From Deinandra increscens subsp. villosa (Eukaryota; Streptophyta; Magnoliopsida; Asterales; Asteraceae): a stretch of 64,000 nt of DNA. The stretch is from contig JBCNJP010000025.1 in the NCBI GenBank assembly GCA_039602395.1, positions 105,321,604 to 105,385,603 on the forward strand, in the 5' to 3' direction. Shown here piece after piece: positions 22,201 to 34,323 of this stretch (position 1 is its first letter; every line of letters starts with the position of its first letter). Position numbers and translations under genes: made by a program. The notes beneath the pieces were generated by a model, which worked only from the letters and a program-made list of their open reading frames with translations, did not search any database and had not been told where the DNA came from.

Positions 22201-22942
22201 GTGGAGTGGTACTGCCGGAGAGATTTTGCGATTAAAGCCTTTGGTGATTTACCATTTAAAAAATCTCTTCTTAGTTAAAACCGAAAGGGACAGAGAAAGA
22301 GCTATGAATCCGGGAAGCATCGGTTTCAACACGGGAGAACCTCAAATACAATTCTACTTTCTCATCGGCCTTGTTTATGCGGTCGTCACGCCCCTACTAA
22401 TTCCATTTATCTTGGTTTTCTTCGCGCTGGCATTCATCGTCTATCGTCATCAGGTGATAAACGTATACAACCCGAAATACGAAAGCCGAGCGGCGTTCTG
22501 GCCTGATGTCCATGGACGTGTGATCACCGCGTTGGTTATCTCACAGATACTTTTGATGGGCTTGTTGAGTACGAAACACGCTGTCGCGTCGACCCCGGTT
22601 CTCCTCGCGCTTCCGATTCTAACAATCGGCTTCCATATCTACTGTAAAGGTCGGTTTGAACCTGCGTTTATCAGATATCCGTTACAGGAAGCGATGAATA
22701 AAGACACTCTTGACCGAGTAGTAAGGGAACCGAACCTGAGAGGCTACCTTGAAAATGCATACGTTCATCCCGTTTTTAAGGATGCTGCAGGTGCTTCTTC
22801 TGATTATGATGATGATCATCATCATGGGACTTCGGTGAATATTGTTCCCACTAAAAGACAATCCCGTCGAAATGAAGACACACCAGAGCCTAGCAGGAGG
22901 AGCAGCGATCAGATGATCATTCCAGAAACTCATAAGCCATGA
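16215..22942 (+). CDS. OSCA1/CSC1-type hyperosmolality-gated cation channel
   Basis: Predicted 769-residue membrane protein of the OSCA/CSC1 (DUF221, TMEM63-related) family, mechanically or osmotically gated Ca2+-permeable channels of the plant plasma membrane. Nine exons join in phase: 16215-16537, 16620-16766, 16904-17039, 17153-17254, 17356-17475, 21171-21251, 21352-21692, 21781-22026, 22129-22942. Domain order: N-terminal membrane helices (ATIGDIAVAAAINIISALIF), cytosolic loop domain (LVKNVPKDDDESVSETVDRF; QNWLDYYQIKYSKNPSKRP), then the pore-forming 7TM region (FVSFKTRWGAAVCAQTQQAR, TLWLTEWAPEPRDVYWKNLA, TYIMVDGWSGTAGEILRLKP). The length matches the family, and it is closest to OSCA1 members. 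The C-terminus has an Asp/His-rich stretch. Intron 2 begins with GC and intron 5 is 3.7 kb because of nested transposons. No broken codon was seen, so it is likely functional. Confidence 0.95.
16767..16903 (+). other. GC-AG intron in the OSCA-type gene
   Basis: The exon before ends CCCAG and the intron begins GCATGT. The next exon starts GTTTTGGG after TATATAG. Only this join gives the conserved P-R-F-W-A-H frame. The nearest GT (16771) would shift the frame. The intron is built mostly of ATTA repeats. Confidence 0.8.
17502..18338. mobile_element. Mutator-like foldback element in OSCA intron 5
   Basis: An 837-bp element with ends GGGAAATTTCCCATAATATC and the inverse of GGGAAAATTCTCATTTTGTC. 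The 9-bp flanks are TTAGTTTAA and TTAAGTTAA (7 of 9 match), as for a Mutator-type duplication that has drifted. The body is a long imperfect inverted repeat centred near 17900 (AAAACATTATATTTTTAAAG pairs with its inverse), with a short tandem CGTATGTCAAACGTTT at the centre. No coding capacity. Confidence 0.7.
18865..20532. mobile_element. Solo LTR in OSCA intron 5, split by a MULE
   Basis: It begins TGTTGAAAATTGTTTC and ends TAATTTCCAACA, flanked by the 5-bp duplication CTTCC (18860-18864 and 20533-20537). Without the nested element and its duplication it is about 700 bp. No internal retrotransposon genes are present, so it is a solo LTR left by recombination. Inside, a segment of about 64 bp (TTTCGGCCTTTTGGTTATTC ... 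GACGTGCAAAGTG) occurs twice in tandem at 19243-19372. Confidence 0.85.
19545..20502. mobile_element. Mutator-like foldback element with ~320-bp terminal arms
   Basis: Ends GGGAAAATCACCAAAATAAC and its inverse, flanked by a perfect 9-bp duplication TTTTAACTT (19536-19544 and 20503-20511), the hallmark of Mutator-like elements. The two arms (19545 to about 19867, and about 20180 to 20502) are almost identical inverted copies, with very few mismatches by eye. The roughly 310-bp loop contains a direct repeat of AACCCGGGATGAAAAAAGTA. No transposase is present. It is inserted in the solo LTR. Confidence 0.92.
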
Positions 22943-24893
22943 CTAAACGATAGTACGTACGTCAATCATGGCCGGCTAGATATGTAATTTTATTCTTAAA
23001 CACAATATATAAATAGATCCATATAGAGGAAGTTACATTCTTCATCATTTCAATTGCAATTTCTATGTTTATAAGTATCTTTCCATACAGAGTCGAACCG
23101 TTTTTTAAAGTCATTTAGCAAAACGATTAAGGATAAATGCCGTGTGAAACTAATGTTGATAACACAATATAAATTTTGTACTAACAATTGGATCATAGCA
23201 ACCTGCACAACCTCCTTCTCTCCAAATTGCAGGTTTTACGGGGACTCGGAAATAAAACATGCATTCTCGCTTCATCATCTTCCTCCTCACCCTTCTAACA
23301 GTTATGTCAGATATACTTTCTCGGTGTTAAACACACGTTTAAATACCGGGCTTCAACAAACGAATCCTAGGTTCAAAAATAAAATCTAAAAGAAACAATG
23401 AAGTTGCCATAGAGACCCATCGCGTGTCGCGAAGATCCCTTAGCACTGCGTCATGACCCTCGAGGCTTCTAGTGAACCAGAATTCGGATTTCGACCAGAT
23501 TCATCCATCGATGCATTCCAGGTTTCAAATGGATGTTCTTGTTGGATTTTGATATGTCCGACCATCGATTAGTCAACGTAACCATAAAGGCACCCCCCCC
23601 CCCCCCTCCTGTTTTTTTGGCCAAAGTGCTAATTTTTATGATTTTTTTAGTTTTTTTTATATATATTGAGAACCAACCCCCCCCCCCCCCCTCCCCCAGA
23701 TTAGGATCCGTGACTTTTCGCCCTCGAGAATTTTTCGGTGAAGCTTCGCCAATGATTTAAAGGGACGATGTAAAGCCGTGATCGTTTAAAGATATAAACG
23801 ATAATAAGAATTCTTAAAGTGGTTAACAATTTAATCAGGAAATGTTATTACGTCAAAATACGGTTTTGACGAAAATAATATTAAGACATTATTTCATTAT
23901 AACGCATGCGAGAGATTTAATTTATGATACTATAATTAAATACGGATAAAGTAAATATTATTAAGACGTTAATAATAATTATCCGGATAAAATGTTTTGG
24001 ATAATCAGTTGATTAAAACGTGGAGATTGATTTAAATATAAATATATATCAGATATATTGGGTATGTTTCGAACATATAAACTTTAACCGGTAATAACTG
24101 TATTAACAGTTAATGTTAAGACGTTTTCTATGAGAAAAAGACAGTAATTTAGGGATCAGCTGTAACTTATATTTCTATAATACATGTGAGATCTTAACCC
24201 TAATTACACCAGAACAAGCCTAAAAGTTGAACCCTAAATCTCTCTGCTCTCCTCCCTGTGACACCACCACCAACGTCGTTGGCCACCACCGTCGCCGGCG
24301 TCACCGCCACTCTCCACCGGCCACCGCAGCCCGTTGTCGCCACCACGGCCCGTCGTCTTCGTGTTTTGGGCGATCGTTGTCACCGTGCCCGGGTCTACAC
24401 TCGGTTGCTTGAGTTTTGACTAGTTCGGTTCGTTCAAGTTGTTGAACGGGTGATCAAAGGATTTGTAGCAGATCCGAGGATCACATTCAGGTTGTCTCAT
24501 CTCGGTATCGTCAATGTCAATCTCTAAACATCCTATGTTTATATTTTTGTATATTTATCTGAATTATTGTATCTAGATCACTGGTGTGGAATACCTAACT
24601 CGTCTAGAAAAGTTTTAAAATTAGTCGCTTCTGCAAACGATTATTTATAACAATAATTATCTGCTGATAAGCTAGTAAATATAAAATGTGATTTTATATT
24701 AATTCGTCAAAATTTATTTGGACCTAAACGAGTCGCAGATTCCTAACAGTTCTCAGTGGTCATGCATGGTGGCAAGAGCAGCAACATCCAATCAAAACTT
24801 GGTCCGCGATGAACGATGTGGCGTGTGACAACTCGATGGCGTACAACGGTGATAGCGAGGAGATCGGGCGGTCAAGCAACGACTTTCGAAACA
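22943..24893. other. Intergenic DNA, unclassified
   Basis: The first few hundred bases should hold the 3' UTR of the OSCA-type gene. Further on are poly-C runs at about 23590-23607 and 23679-23692. AT-rich DNA follows at 23770-24200, and then a GC-rich, leader-like stretch at 24230-24400 (CACCACC/CACCGCCAC repeats). The latter could belong to a decayed LTR element, but I found no matching ends. No gene is supported. Confidence 0.4.
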
Positions 24894-26807
24894 TGTCACA
24901 CCCCGTCGCAGGGAGGGTGTGGGACCGACTACTCGTATCAGAACATGCAGAAGCAGATATATGATTTATCTCAGCACGGGCCGACCAGTCCTTCAAGGTA
25001 TGATTGTACATACCAAAGCGTCAATCACCGTTTGGAGGTGTACTTATGTATTCTCTGCGTTCCAGTAAGGCCCCAGATGACCCTAAGACTGGCACAAAAC
25101 ACCATAGACCCGAAGCTTAGGCAACCCCAACTGCTAGTGCTGGCACACCCCATAACTAGCTAAACCATGCCTATTCTTTTGCATAACACCAGTCGTTCCC
25201 GCATCGGCTACTTACTTGCAATATGATTAGATTAGTGATTACATGGTGAAAAATGTGATTTTTGTGATCAGTTCTCTCCCAATTGGTTGGACCGTAGGTG
25301 CGATGATTTACTTCACGGGCGAATTTTGTATGATACATGTTAAAGATTATGTTTTGATGCATGAATACTGTTTAAGATTCATTTTTTATGATAGATCTAA
25401 GGTTTGGAAGGCTAAAGATTGTTGCTTAATGTTGTGGAATCATAAAAGATGGATTTTTTTATATAAATATATGCATGGTTTAGTATAAATATGATGACTT
25501 GTTAGTGTTGTGTTTAGATAATCCATAGATCTTGTATGTATTGATGAAAAGTATGACTTTTGATGATAATGATATGATTAAATCATAATCTTGTTTGGAT
25601 TTCTTCTTTGCATACATCTAAATTAGGGATTATTAAAACAATAAAAAATTATAGATGGTAAATATATACTTGTATGAAATTAAATATGTCATGTAGAATA
25701 GTAAAATTGTCAAAGCATGAACAAATATGTGGTGAACTTGTATGTTTTGAATGCTTAGAATGTTATGTGACACTCTTGAATGATGAGTTGTTGCATGAAA
25801 AATATATATGTTTAAGACGTCGTGAAAATTAAATAATTGCATTAATTATTATTTATCGTCGCATGATCAAGTGTTGTTTTTGGTTTATGAGTCAAGATAA
25901 ATACGTAAGCGATCACTTAAATAAATCACCAACAAGTCGTCGAGTCGATTGTGTCACTGTGAGTTGTAGAATTTATTTGTTTATTTATTTATCTATCTCG
26001 TTTAGTCGTCAAGATCATCTTCGGGTCCAACCTTCTCATTTTCGTGGTGTCTTTCCTTCATTTGTTTCTCCATACCAGGTGAGTATTCATAGTCTATTTT
26101 CTCTTAAGTATCGCTTTGGGTACAACATGTACACCGTATCAATCTCAAGTTTCTCAACTCTTTATTCGAAATCTATATGTGAGCCCTATGATTGTTATGT
26201 ATCTTTTAGTATGCAAACTTGTGTGGAAAATTGCTATTGTGGAGTTAGATTTCAATTTTAATTTTGTGTGGTGATTGATTTCAAATATTAATGCGTAATC
26301 ATTAACACTAAAAATGTCGAGGTTACAATGATAGATCTATTGGTTTGACAGCCCACCTGACTTGACCAGTAATTGGCGTCGGGTGATTGGAAGCCTAATT
26401 GTCAAGGGTTGGATTACGCCCATTCTTTATGCTTTATTTCAATATTTGTTTATCATATCAAGAATGTTCATATAACACATGGATCGCATGTTTTAACCTA
26501 TAATAGTGTATCAAACCTATGTTTATTCATCAACTATTCGTAGTTGACCGTTATTTTGTATATGTTGCAGGAATTGCTATTAGATGATGATTACCTTGTT
26601 GATGACACCTTGTGATTCATATGGACATAGTGAGACCTAACTAAAAAGAGTTTTGTTATTCATTGTTGTAATTATACTTGATTTAATTATATATCATTTG
26701 AATTTATGAAATTGGTTGATTAAGAATAACACAACATTAAATAGTGTTATGTGCACCTAGACAATCATCGTTCCTCGACTCATTCCGCCGTCGGTTGAGA
26801 TGTGACA
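24894..26807. mobile_element. LTR-like segment
   Basis: It starts TGTCACACCCCGTCGCAGGG and ends CCGCCGTCGGTTGAGATGTGACA, the second nearly identical to the end of the solo LTR at 63374-63396. No target duplication was found (AAACA before, ACGCG after), so the left border is uncertain or the copy is rearranged. No retroviral-type coding region lies inside. Confidence 0.4.
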
Positions 26808-26825
26808 ACGCGCGGACGGGTCAAC

Positions 26826-27349
26826 CACTAGTGGAATACAAATAGAAAAAATATATTGAAAAATTCGGAATAAAATTCGTAGCTATATCCATAGCAAAAA
26901 CATTCAAAGTCGGTAACTAAATTAGTAGCAAAAAACAAAAAACAAAAACAAAAAAAAAAAAAAAAACTCATAGCAAAATTCGTAGAATAACCAGAAGCAC
27001 AAAACAGTAGAAAACTTCCGTAGCCAATCCTTAGCCAACTTCGTCGCAAAAGCTCCATAGAAAAATCCGTAGCTAAAAGTCCATAGCAAAATCCTGTAGC
27101 TGAAAATCCGTAGAAAAATATAATCCGTGAGAATCCGTAGTGAACATATCCGTAGCAAATTTGTAGCTAAATTAGCGATGTCCTTTTCATTAGCTCAACC
27201 GTCGCAAAAAATATGTTCGGTAACAAACTAAATTCGCAACAAGTCTTATAGCTACAAGCTAAATCCATAGCAAATCCAGAGCAAAATAAGTTTTAGCTAC
27301 GGATTAGCTACGGATTTTTCCGTAACGAATACCTCTTCTTGTAGTAGTG
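26826..27349. mobile_element. Small CACTA-like remnant
   Basis: It begins CACTAGTGG and ends CTTGTAGTAGTG. Between them are some fifteen copies of a motif like CCGTAGC/GCTACGG with CATAGCAAA variants, typical of CACTA subterminal repeats. No transposase, and the 3-bp flanks (AAC, ATA) do not match. A 20-base A-rich run near 26940-26966 causes long spurious frames. Confidence 0.6.
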
Positions 27350-28449
27350 ATACGCATGACACTTCATGTGTATGAAACAGATTAGTATAAATAGTTTGTT
27401 CTTTGTGTAATTTTAAGTAAAATTTTGATAAGTTTTGATCAGATTTTTGTATGATAGGAGAGGTCATGTCTGACCTCTTCCGCGCTTCAACGAGATGTAT
27501 GCTCCTTTGATTGTAATCATTCGACTATAATTGAATCCGATTGAGTTTATATTCATTTTATCAAAACTTTCATCTGTTATTTGAATTTTTTTTTAATCTT
27601 ATGAAATATTAATTACTAAAAACAATTACAAAAAGTAGGGGGCAGTCGGACAACAAGTTGTGCCACAACCTTCTTTTGAATAGCGAATAGATGGAGAGTA
27701 ATTGACAATATGCAATTGTTAAATGTTATACATACTAAAGTAAGTAATGATAGGCACAGGCGAAGGTTAGAGTATACCCGCGGGGGGCGACCGCCCCTGC
27801 GGTTTTCTCGTCCAGGATACCTATTTTCATGATTTTTATGTAAAAAGATTTATATGTATTATGTATCGCCCGCTCAAAAATTATTTTATATGTATTGAGT
27901 ATCACCCATCGATAAAAATTTTAAGCCTCGCCCCATCACACAAATTTGTACTTACCACCCACACCTATAGCACTCCAATAATTGCATGCACATCGATCAT
28001 ATCATATCATAGCTGCACCAATAATTGAACAAACACGTACCCACAAACAAACATATATATGTACGTACTAATTAATTAAATTTAGACGTACGTAATAGAT
28101 AAATGATGTATATATAGTCCTTATAGTTATAATCTCCAGCTAGCGTACGTTTTTTTAACGGCATTGAGCTTGAACTATGCCATCCTGGGTGAACACCTAG
28201 TATAACTATGTTATTCATGACACATTGCGAGTACAGATCGAGTGGGTATATAACTCAGACCATCAGTCGAGCTTATTCTAGAAAAAAATCCACCTCTATG
28301 AATGGCCAGGCAGTAAAATCTATGTACTCAATGATCGAACTAGTAACCTCTCAATCAACTAGTCTCTCATCATCACCAGTACCATTAAGACAAATCCTAA
28401 TTGGTTATAGTACGTGTACGTAGTGTAATATATTTTGCAAGCTAGTTAG
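27350..28449. other. Intergenic DNA up to the gap
   Basis: No gene seen. At about 28150-28420 there is sequence with AATGATCGAACTAGTAACCT, which read on the minus strand resembles the B box of tRNA-derived SINEs. This is weak. Confidence 0.3.
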
Positions 28450-28949
28450 NNNNNNNNNNNNNNNNNNNNNNNNNNNNNNNNNNNNNNNNNNNNNNNNNNN
28501 NNNNNNNNNNNNNNNNNNNNNNNNNNNNNNNNNNNNNNNNNNNNNNNNNNNNNNNNNNNNNNNNNNNNNNNNNNNNNNNNNNNNNNNNNNNNNNNNNNNN
28601 NNNNNNNNNNNNNNNNNNNNNNNNNNNNNNNNNNNNNNNNNNNNNNNNNNNNNNNNNNNNNNNNNNNNNNNNNNNNNNNNNNNNNNNNNNNNNNNNNNNN
28701 NNNNNNNNNNNNNNNNNNNNNNNNNNNNNNNNNNNNNNNNNNNNNNNNNNNNNNNNNNNNNNNNNNNNNNNNNNNNNNNNNNNNNNNNNNNNNNNNNNNN
28801 NNNNNNNNNNNNNNNNNNNNNNNNNNNNNNNNNNNNNNNNNNNNNNNNNNNNNNNNNNNNNNNNNNNNNNNNNNNNNNNNNNNNNNNNNNNNNNNNNNNN
28901 NNNNNNNNNNNNNNNNNNNNNNNNNNNNNNNNNNNNNNNNNNNNNNNNN
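28450..28949. other. Assembly gap of 500 N
   Basis: Exactly 500 N, a conventional placeholder size for a scaffold gap, so the true distance is unknown. An open frame of 188 codons that seems to cross it is an artefact. Confidence 0.99.
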
Positions 28950-29804
28950 GTTGAATATTCATTATTATCATTCTAATTTCTAAAAAAAAACCCGTCCCAT
29001 GTAGTGTATCTTAAACAATCTAGATTTATCGGGTATGTGACACTAATTTAAACGGCCATATGAAATTGTAATTTTGATCCTTTTTGTTTTTATTCGACTT
29101 TTTAAAACTTTTTTTTTAATTTATTTTTATATCGTTGCTTTTAAGTGTCTAATTTTATAGTTTCGTGACAGTACTCTTTATTATTTTATTTTTTATATTG
29201 TTTTTAATTGTTTTTTATCCGGCTTAAATCTTTTCATTAGCTTTAATTTTACAAAGTTTATCTAAAAATTTTAGTGATATATTCAACTAGACCTCTTATT
29301 TTAACGTTGTCACGTAGGTGTTTTGTATTTTTGACTTCTATTACACTTTTTACATGTTTTAGCAATGCTATTATTTCGTATATTTACGTTATCCCCGCAA
29401 CAACACGCATATAGTATTAACAACTCGGCCATACTTGATTTAAAAATAATTTGATAGATAAATAGTTTTTTTTGCTTTTATATCAATATATATAAACAAA
29501 TAAATAAATAAGCTTTGGATAATATATTGGATGGAGTTGGAAAGCTAGCTAGCAAGAAAGCACATGCAGTTGTTGTTGGCCATTAGCTAGTTGACAAATC
29601 ATGTCATACATAGCATATGTACGTACATACGGACGGTTGAGACGTCGATCCATCACACAAAATAAATATGTAGGTATAAACGGACGGTCCTATTCATATT
29701 ATGTATTTATTTTAGACAGACAATTTGATCGTGCGTAGCCACGCGATTTTGTTACACACGTCAAATCATACCCAACCAATCTACCTATATATCTATACAT
29801 ATAG
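28950..29804. other. AT-rich intergenic DNA
   Basis: No gene or clear element. A decayed sequence near 29390 (CCCCGCAACAACACGC) resembles other scattered CCCGTGCGT-type hairpins in the window. Confidence 0.35.
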
Positions 29805-29983
29805 GGTTAAAAATCATTTGAGTGTTTTTTGTTTTTTAAACTTTTATAAATCATTTTAAGCCATTAATTTTAGAGGGATCGTTCAAATTCATAGAGAGAT
29901 TTCTTTATATATAAATATTGGCTTAGGATATATAGTTTTTAAAAATTCTTAAAACTAATTGGTTCTCAAATAAACCTAACCTG
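29805..29983. mobile_element. TA-flanked element, family A, degraded copy
   Basis: Begins GGGTTAAAAATCATTTGAG and ends AATTGGTTCTCAAATAAACC and TAACC before a TA tract. The middle has the family A words CATTTTAAGCCATTAATTTT and TTCATAGAGAGATTTC. Strongly diverged. Confidence 0.5.
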
Positions 29984-30003
29984 ATATATATATATATATA
30001 TAT

Positions 30004-30594
30004 GGGATGGATATAATGAAAATCACTTTGAGTTGGAAAAATCGTGGAAACTACCACAAAACGATTTTTTTTCTTCAATTTTTTTTTGTAGTGATTATAT
30101 GCGTTAATACAAGCACTATGGTGAAAAAAATAAAAAAAAACGCCTAGTAGTTTTTTTTAAAAAAAATTCCAAAATCTGACGTTACGTCATGTTACATATG
30201 TAACATTTGCCTGTTACATATGTAAAATGTCTTGTTACATATGTAAAAAAATCTGTAAATAATTTTTTTTAAAAAAATCTCTAGGCGCTTTTTTATTTTT
30301 TTTTCACCAAAACCATCAAAAATAAATGTAGAATCTATAAAAAAATTCATCTAAAAAAAATAACAAATTTTGATCGTCTTTTTTGGCCGTTAACTTCTTT
30401 TTGCAAAAAAATCGGTTCTTAAATATTTTTTTTTAAAAAATTTACTAGGCGGTTTTTGTTATTTTTTTTCATAAATGGTGTTTTTTTAAGTTAGAGAGTC
30501 ACCATAAAAAAATTCGGAACAAAAAACGAATTTTTTAGCTTAGTTTTTACGGTTTTTCCAACTCGGAGAGGTAATTTTCATTTTATCCTTCTCC
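30004..30594. mobile_element. TA-flanked element, family C
   Basis: A 591-bp element between TA tracts. Left end GGGATGGATATAATGAAAAT, then GAGTTGGAAAAATCGTG. The right end inverted reads GGAGAAGGATAAAATGAAAA, then GAGTTGGAAAAACCGT. The interior has three copies of GTTACATATGTAA at about 30190-30250 and mirrored ACGCCTAGTAG/CTAGGCG blocks. No coding capacity. Confidence 0.75.
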
Positions 30595-30644
<50 letters not shown>

Positions 30645-30648
<4 letters not shown>

Positions 30649-30874
30649 AAAGTTCATTGTAGACACCTTCATAAGTGTAGACAGATAGACACCTCTTTTC
30701 ACCATTAGATCTCTTAATCTAATGGTTATGATTAATTTCTATTTTCTTTTATTTTCCTTTTTCTCATTGTTCAGAAAATTTTACATGTGAAAACACATGT
30801 GAAATAAAGTAATTTCACATTTGAAATAGGGTGTCTACTTGTCTACACTTATGGAGGTGTCTACAATGAACCTC

Positions 30875-30878
<4 letters not shown>
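30645..30878. mobile_element. TA-flanked element, family D (copy 1)
   Basis: A 234-bp element. Left end GTGAAAAGTTCATTGTAGAC. The right end inverted reads GGGTGAGGTTCATTGTAGAC. Subterminal hairpin CCATTAGATCTCTTAATCTAATGG. The interior has TTTTACATGTGAAAACACAT and TTTCACATTTGAAA palindromes. Confidence 0.8.
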
Positions 30879-30917
<39 letters not shown>

Positions 30918-31365
30918 GATATATAGATATGAATGCCACATGGCATCACCACAACAATCCTTTTTTGCGTTTTCCCCCTCAGAAGTGGTTTGCCATATAT
31001 TTGATTTTAATTGGTTTGAATAATTGATCAAAGTCATTAACTAATGTTTTTAACAAAGTAATATAACATTAAATGCATTATCTCATATCCTAATATTAAG
31101 AACTGTCATATATTAATTGAAATTAGAGTTCATAGGATAACACGAGTGTAATAATGATCCTAACTCTATGCCCTTTCAATAATTCTTAATAAACAGTGTT
31201 TGATATTGTTCGGAATCCGATTAATGGTCTATTTACTTTAGGATTGTCATATATTTATCGAATATACATTTTTATAACATGTTAATATTTTGTATTCGAT
31301 TTTTACACATCAACCGCTTCTCGTGCGTCGCACGGGTATCAAAAGTACTTAGTATTATAACCCAA

Positions 31366-31411
<46 letters not shown>

Positions 31412-31415
<4 letters not shown>

Positions 31416-32068
31416 TAGGATCCTGCGAAAACACATCTTTTTGTGAAAACTGCGAAAACACATATTAAAACTCACGTAACTTTTTCATACGTTAACGATT
31501 TTTCATAAAATTTGCGCCAAAAGTCTTAGAATTACGTTATCTTTAAATCTGGAGCAAAATATTAAAAAAAAACTGAACGTTTTTTTCCCCGTGTGATGCA
31601 CATGTGCATCATATAATTAAAAAAAGTTATAAAATGCTATTTTTTTCTTTAAATCTAAAGATAACACAACTATAAAATTTAGGGTGCAATTTCTTTTTAA
31701 ACTATTAATGTATATCACATGTATGAGCATTTTTTTGGTATGATGCACATGTGCATCATTCAATAAAAATGCAAAAAAATGATGAAAATATATGACATAT
31801 GGTGCGACTAAGAAAAAAAAATATTAATTCATACTAAAAGTATGAGTTTTTTTTTGTGATGCACATGTGCACCACACAATAAAATATTTAAAAAAATAAA
31901 AAAAAGCGTTAAATTTTTTAAAACTTTTATAGGATTAAAGATAATATAATTTTAAGACTTTTGGTGCAAATTTTTTTAAAAAAATATTAACGTATGAAAA
32001 AGTTATGTAGGTTTTAAGATTTGTTTACGCAGTTCTCACAAAAAAATGTTGTTTTCGCAGGATCCTTC

Positions 32069-32071
<3 letters not shown>
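31412..32071. mobile_element. TA-flanked element, family E
   Basis: A 660-bp element between TA tracts. Left end GGGTTAGGATCCTGCGAAAA. The right end inverted reads GGGGAAGGATCCTGCGAAAA. Long imperfect inverted arms follow. Three copies of the palindrome TGATGCACATGTGCATCA lie near 31593, 31741 and 31857 (the last with one change). The module GTAACTTTTTCATACGTTAA near the left end resembles one in family B. Confidence 0.8.
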
Positions 32072-32115
<44 letters not shown>

Positions 32116-32118
<3 letters not shown>

Positions 32119-32291
32119 GGAGATGATTATTTGCGAAGCAAATGGTTTTGAGAACTTTTGAGAAACCATTCTGAGCCACTAGTTATATATAAGAAAATCT
32201 CCCCATTAATTTGAGTGGTCCTCCCCCAAAAAATTAGTGGCCGAGAATGGTTCTCAAAAGTTCTCAAAACAAATTAGTTTTCATTTGAACC
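32116..32291. mobile_element. TA-flanked element, family A (copy)
   Basis: The family A body (GAGCCACTAGTTATATATAA, GAATGGTTCTCAAAAGTTCTC) with a diverged left end (AATGGAGATGATTATTTGCG) and right end CATTTGAACC before the next TA tract. Confidence 0.65.
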
Positions 32292-32303
32292 TATATATAT
32301 ATA

Positions 32304-32468
32304 GGGAGAGGATCATTTGAGAACCAATTTGGTTTGAGAACTTTTGAGAACTATTCTAAGCCACTAGTTTATATATATGGAAATCCCTCCCATGAATTTG
32401 AATGCTTCCCCCCTGAAAATTAGTGGCTCAGAATGGTTCTCAAAATAAAAAGTTCTCATTTGAACCTA

Positions 32469-32472
<4 letters not shown>
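32304..32472. mobile_element. TA-flanked element, family A (well-kept copy)
   Basis: Begins GGGAGAGGATCATTTGAGAA and ends TCTCATTTGAACCTAACCC between TA tracts, 169 bp. Close to the copy at 731-900. Confidence 0.8.
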
Positions 32473-32522
<50 letters not shown>

Positions 32523-32526
<4 letters not shown>

Positions 32527-32706
32527 TAGGTTCAAATAAGAATTTTTTATTTTGAGAACTTTTGAGAACTAAATCTCAACCACTAATTTCAGGTGGGACC
32601 ACTATAATTCATTTGGGGGGGGGGGTTTCCATACATATAAACTAGTGGCTTTAAAATGGTTCTCAAAAGTTCTCAAACCCAATTGGTTCTCAAATGATCC
32701 TCTCCC
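32523..32706 (-). mobile_element. TA-flanked element, family A, inverted copy
   Basis: The same family in the opposite orientation: begins GGGTTAGGTTCAAATAAG and ends CTCAAATGATCCTCTCCC, 184 bp between TA tracts. A G run of ten (about 32617-32626) lies inside. Confidence 0.8.
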
Positions 32707-32724
32707 TATATATATATATATATA

Positions 32725-32882
32725 GTAGTATTTGAGAACCATTGATTTGAGACTAAGAACTAATTTGAGCTATAAATTTATTTATATGTATCCCTCCATG
32801 AATATAGTGGTCCCCTGAGATGTGAGTCGAAATTTAGTTCTCAGAAGTTCTCAAAATATAAATTTCTCATTTGAACCTAACC
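32725..32882. mobile_element. TA-flanked element, family A, diverged copy
   Basis: Begins GTAGTATTTGAGAACCATTG and ends CTCATTTGAACC between TA tracts, with the family A middle (GAGCTATAAATTTATTTATA, AGTGGTCCCCTGAGATG). Confidence 0.65.
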
Positions 32883-32916
<34 letters not shown>

Positions 32917-32917
32917 G

Positions 32918-33139
32918 AGAGAGAGACAGAGAGAGATTTATTGTACATGAATCCACCCTCTCGAAACTCTATGAAACGGGGTCAAAAAGTTGTTTTTTTC
33001 ATTCAAAATTTTTATTGTGATTCTTTAGGTTGTAAACTACTCCTAGTGTCAAAAAATCCAAAAAATGCCTGGGGATTTTTCTTTCAAAATGTTAAAAAAC
33101 GGTTTTGCTACATATGTAACATTGTATACCTATATCGGC

Positions 33140-33143
<4 letters not shown>
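32918..33143. mobile_element. TA-flanked segment, family F (ends unclear)
   Basis: A roughly 225-bp unique segment between two TA tracts, starting with a GAGAGAGACAGAGAGAG run. It contains CTACATATGTAAC near 33109 and CTATATCGGCTAC. No matching inverted ends could be read, so it may be half of an element like family C. Confidence 0.4.
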
Positions 33144-33196
<53 letters not shown>

Positions 33197-33198
<2 letters not shown>

Positions 33199-34323
33199 GT
33201 AAGGATCAATGAAAAAACTCATCTTTTTATAAAACTCATCGTACACCATTGATTAGTTAATTTATGGTTGAAAATGAATGTGTCACTTTTGGAAATAATT
33301 TGAAATTTATTTAATGCACAAAGGGCATAATAGACATATTATATTTTTATTAATAAATGTTCAAATCAATTTTTTATCTCCCATCATTTTTTTCCTAAAC
33401 TCCGTCTCTCCTTTAATTTTAAATTTTCAGACCAAATTTTAGAAAAAAATAAAACCTAATCTACAAAAGAAAAAAAAATTGTTGATCATCAGCTCATCAC
33501 CAGCGTAACGATTGTTACATCGTTGTAACAATAATTTTTTTTTCAAGAAAATAAATGATGGTTACATAGGTGTAACCATTCAGAAAAGTTTGTAAATTGT
33601 ATTCATGGTTCTATTGTTTTTAGATCTAATTACACGTACGTAACACTTTTATTTCACATTTTTTTAATTGATGTTACATTAATGTAACACCATGTATTTT
33701 CTTTCTAGAACGTTATGAAATTGTTTCACGTGATTACACATATGATAGTTATTACATAAATATAAGTAGTTATTACACGTATTTTAATTCACATGTTTTT
33801 AATTGATGTTATACGAATGTAACACCATGTATTTTCTTTCTAGAACGTTATGAAATTGTTTCACGTAATTACGCATATGATAGTATTACATAAATGTAAG
33901 AAGTAATCTCCTATCAACTTCTTTCTTTCTAGGTAACTTTTCTGAATGGTTACACATATGTAACTATCGTTTATTTCTTGAAAAAATACCTAAAATTATT
34001 GTTACAATGATGTAACAATCGTTGTGCTGGTGATGAACTGCTGATCAATAATTTTTTTTCTTTTGTAAATTAGGTTTTTTTTTTAATTTAGACTGGAAAT
34101 TTAAAATTAAAGTAGAGAGAGGGAGATTTTAGGAAAGAGTATATGAGAGAGAGAAAATTGGTTTAATCAATTTATTAAAAATAGTTTATAAAAATAGATT
34201 ATGACAAGTTACCATATTGCCCTTTAAATAAAAGAAAAATTAAAAACAAAAGAAATAATGTGATTGGTTGAAAAACATTTACCAGGTTTTCCAATAATTA
34301 GAGGATTTTTTAATGATCTTCTT

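Noticed and set aside
26828..27158. Phe-rich open frames on the minus strand
   Set aside because: They are subterminal GTAGC-type repeats of a CACTA remnant plus an A run.
28405..28971. 188-codon open frame on the minus strand
   Set aside because: Almost entirely made of N from the assembly gap.
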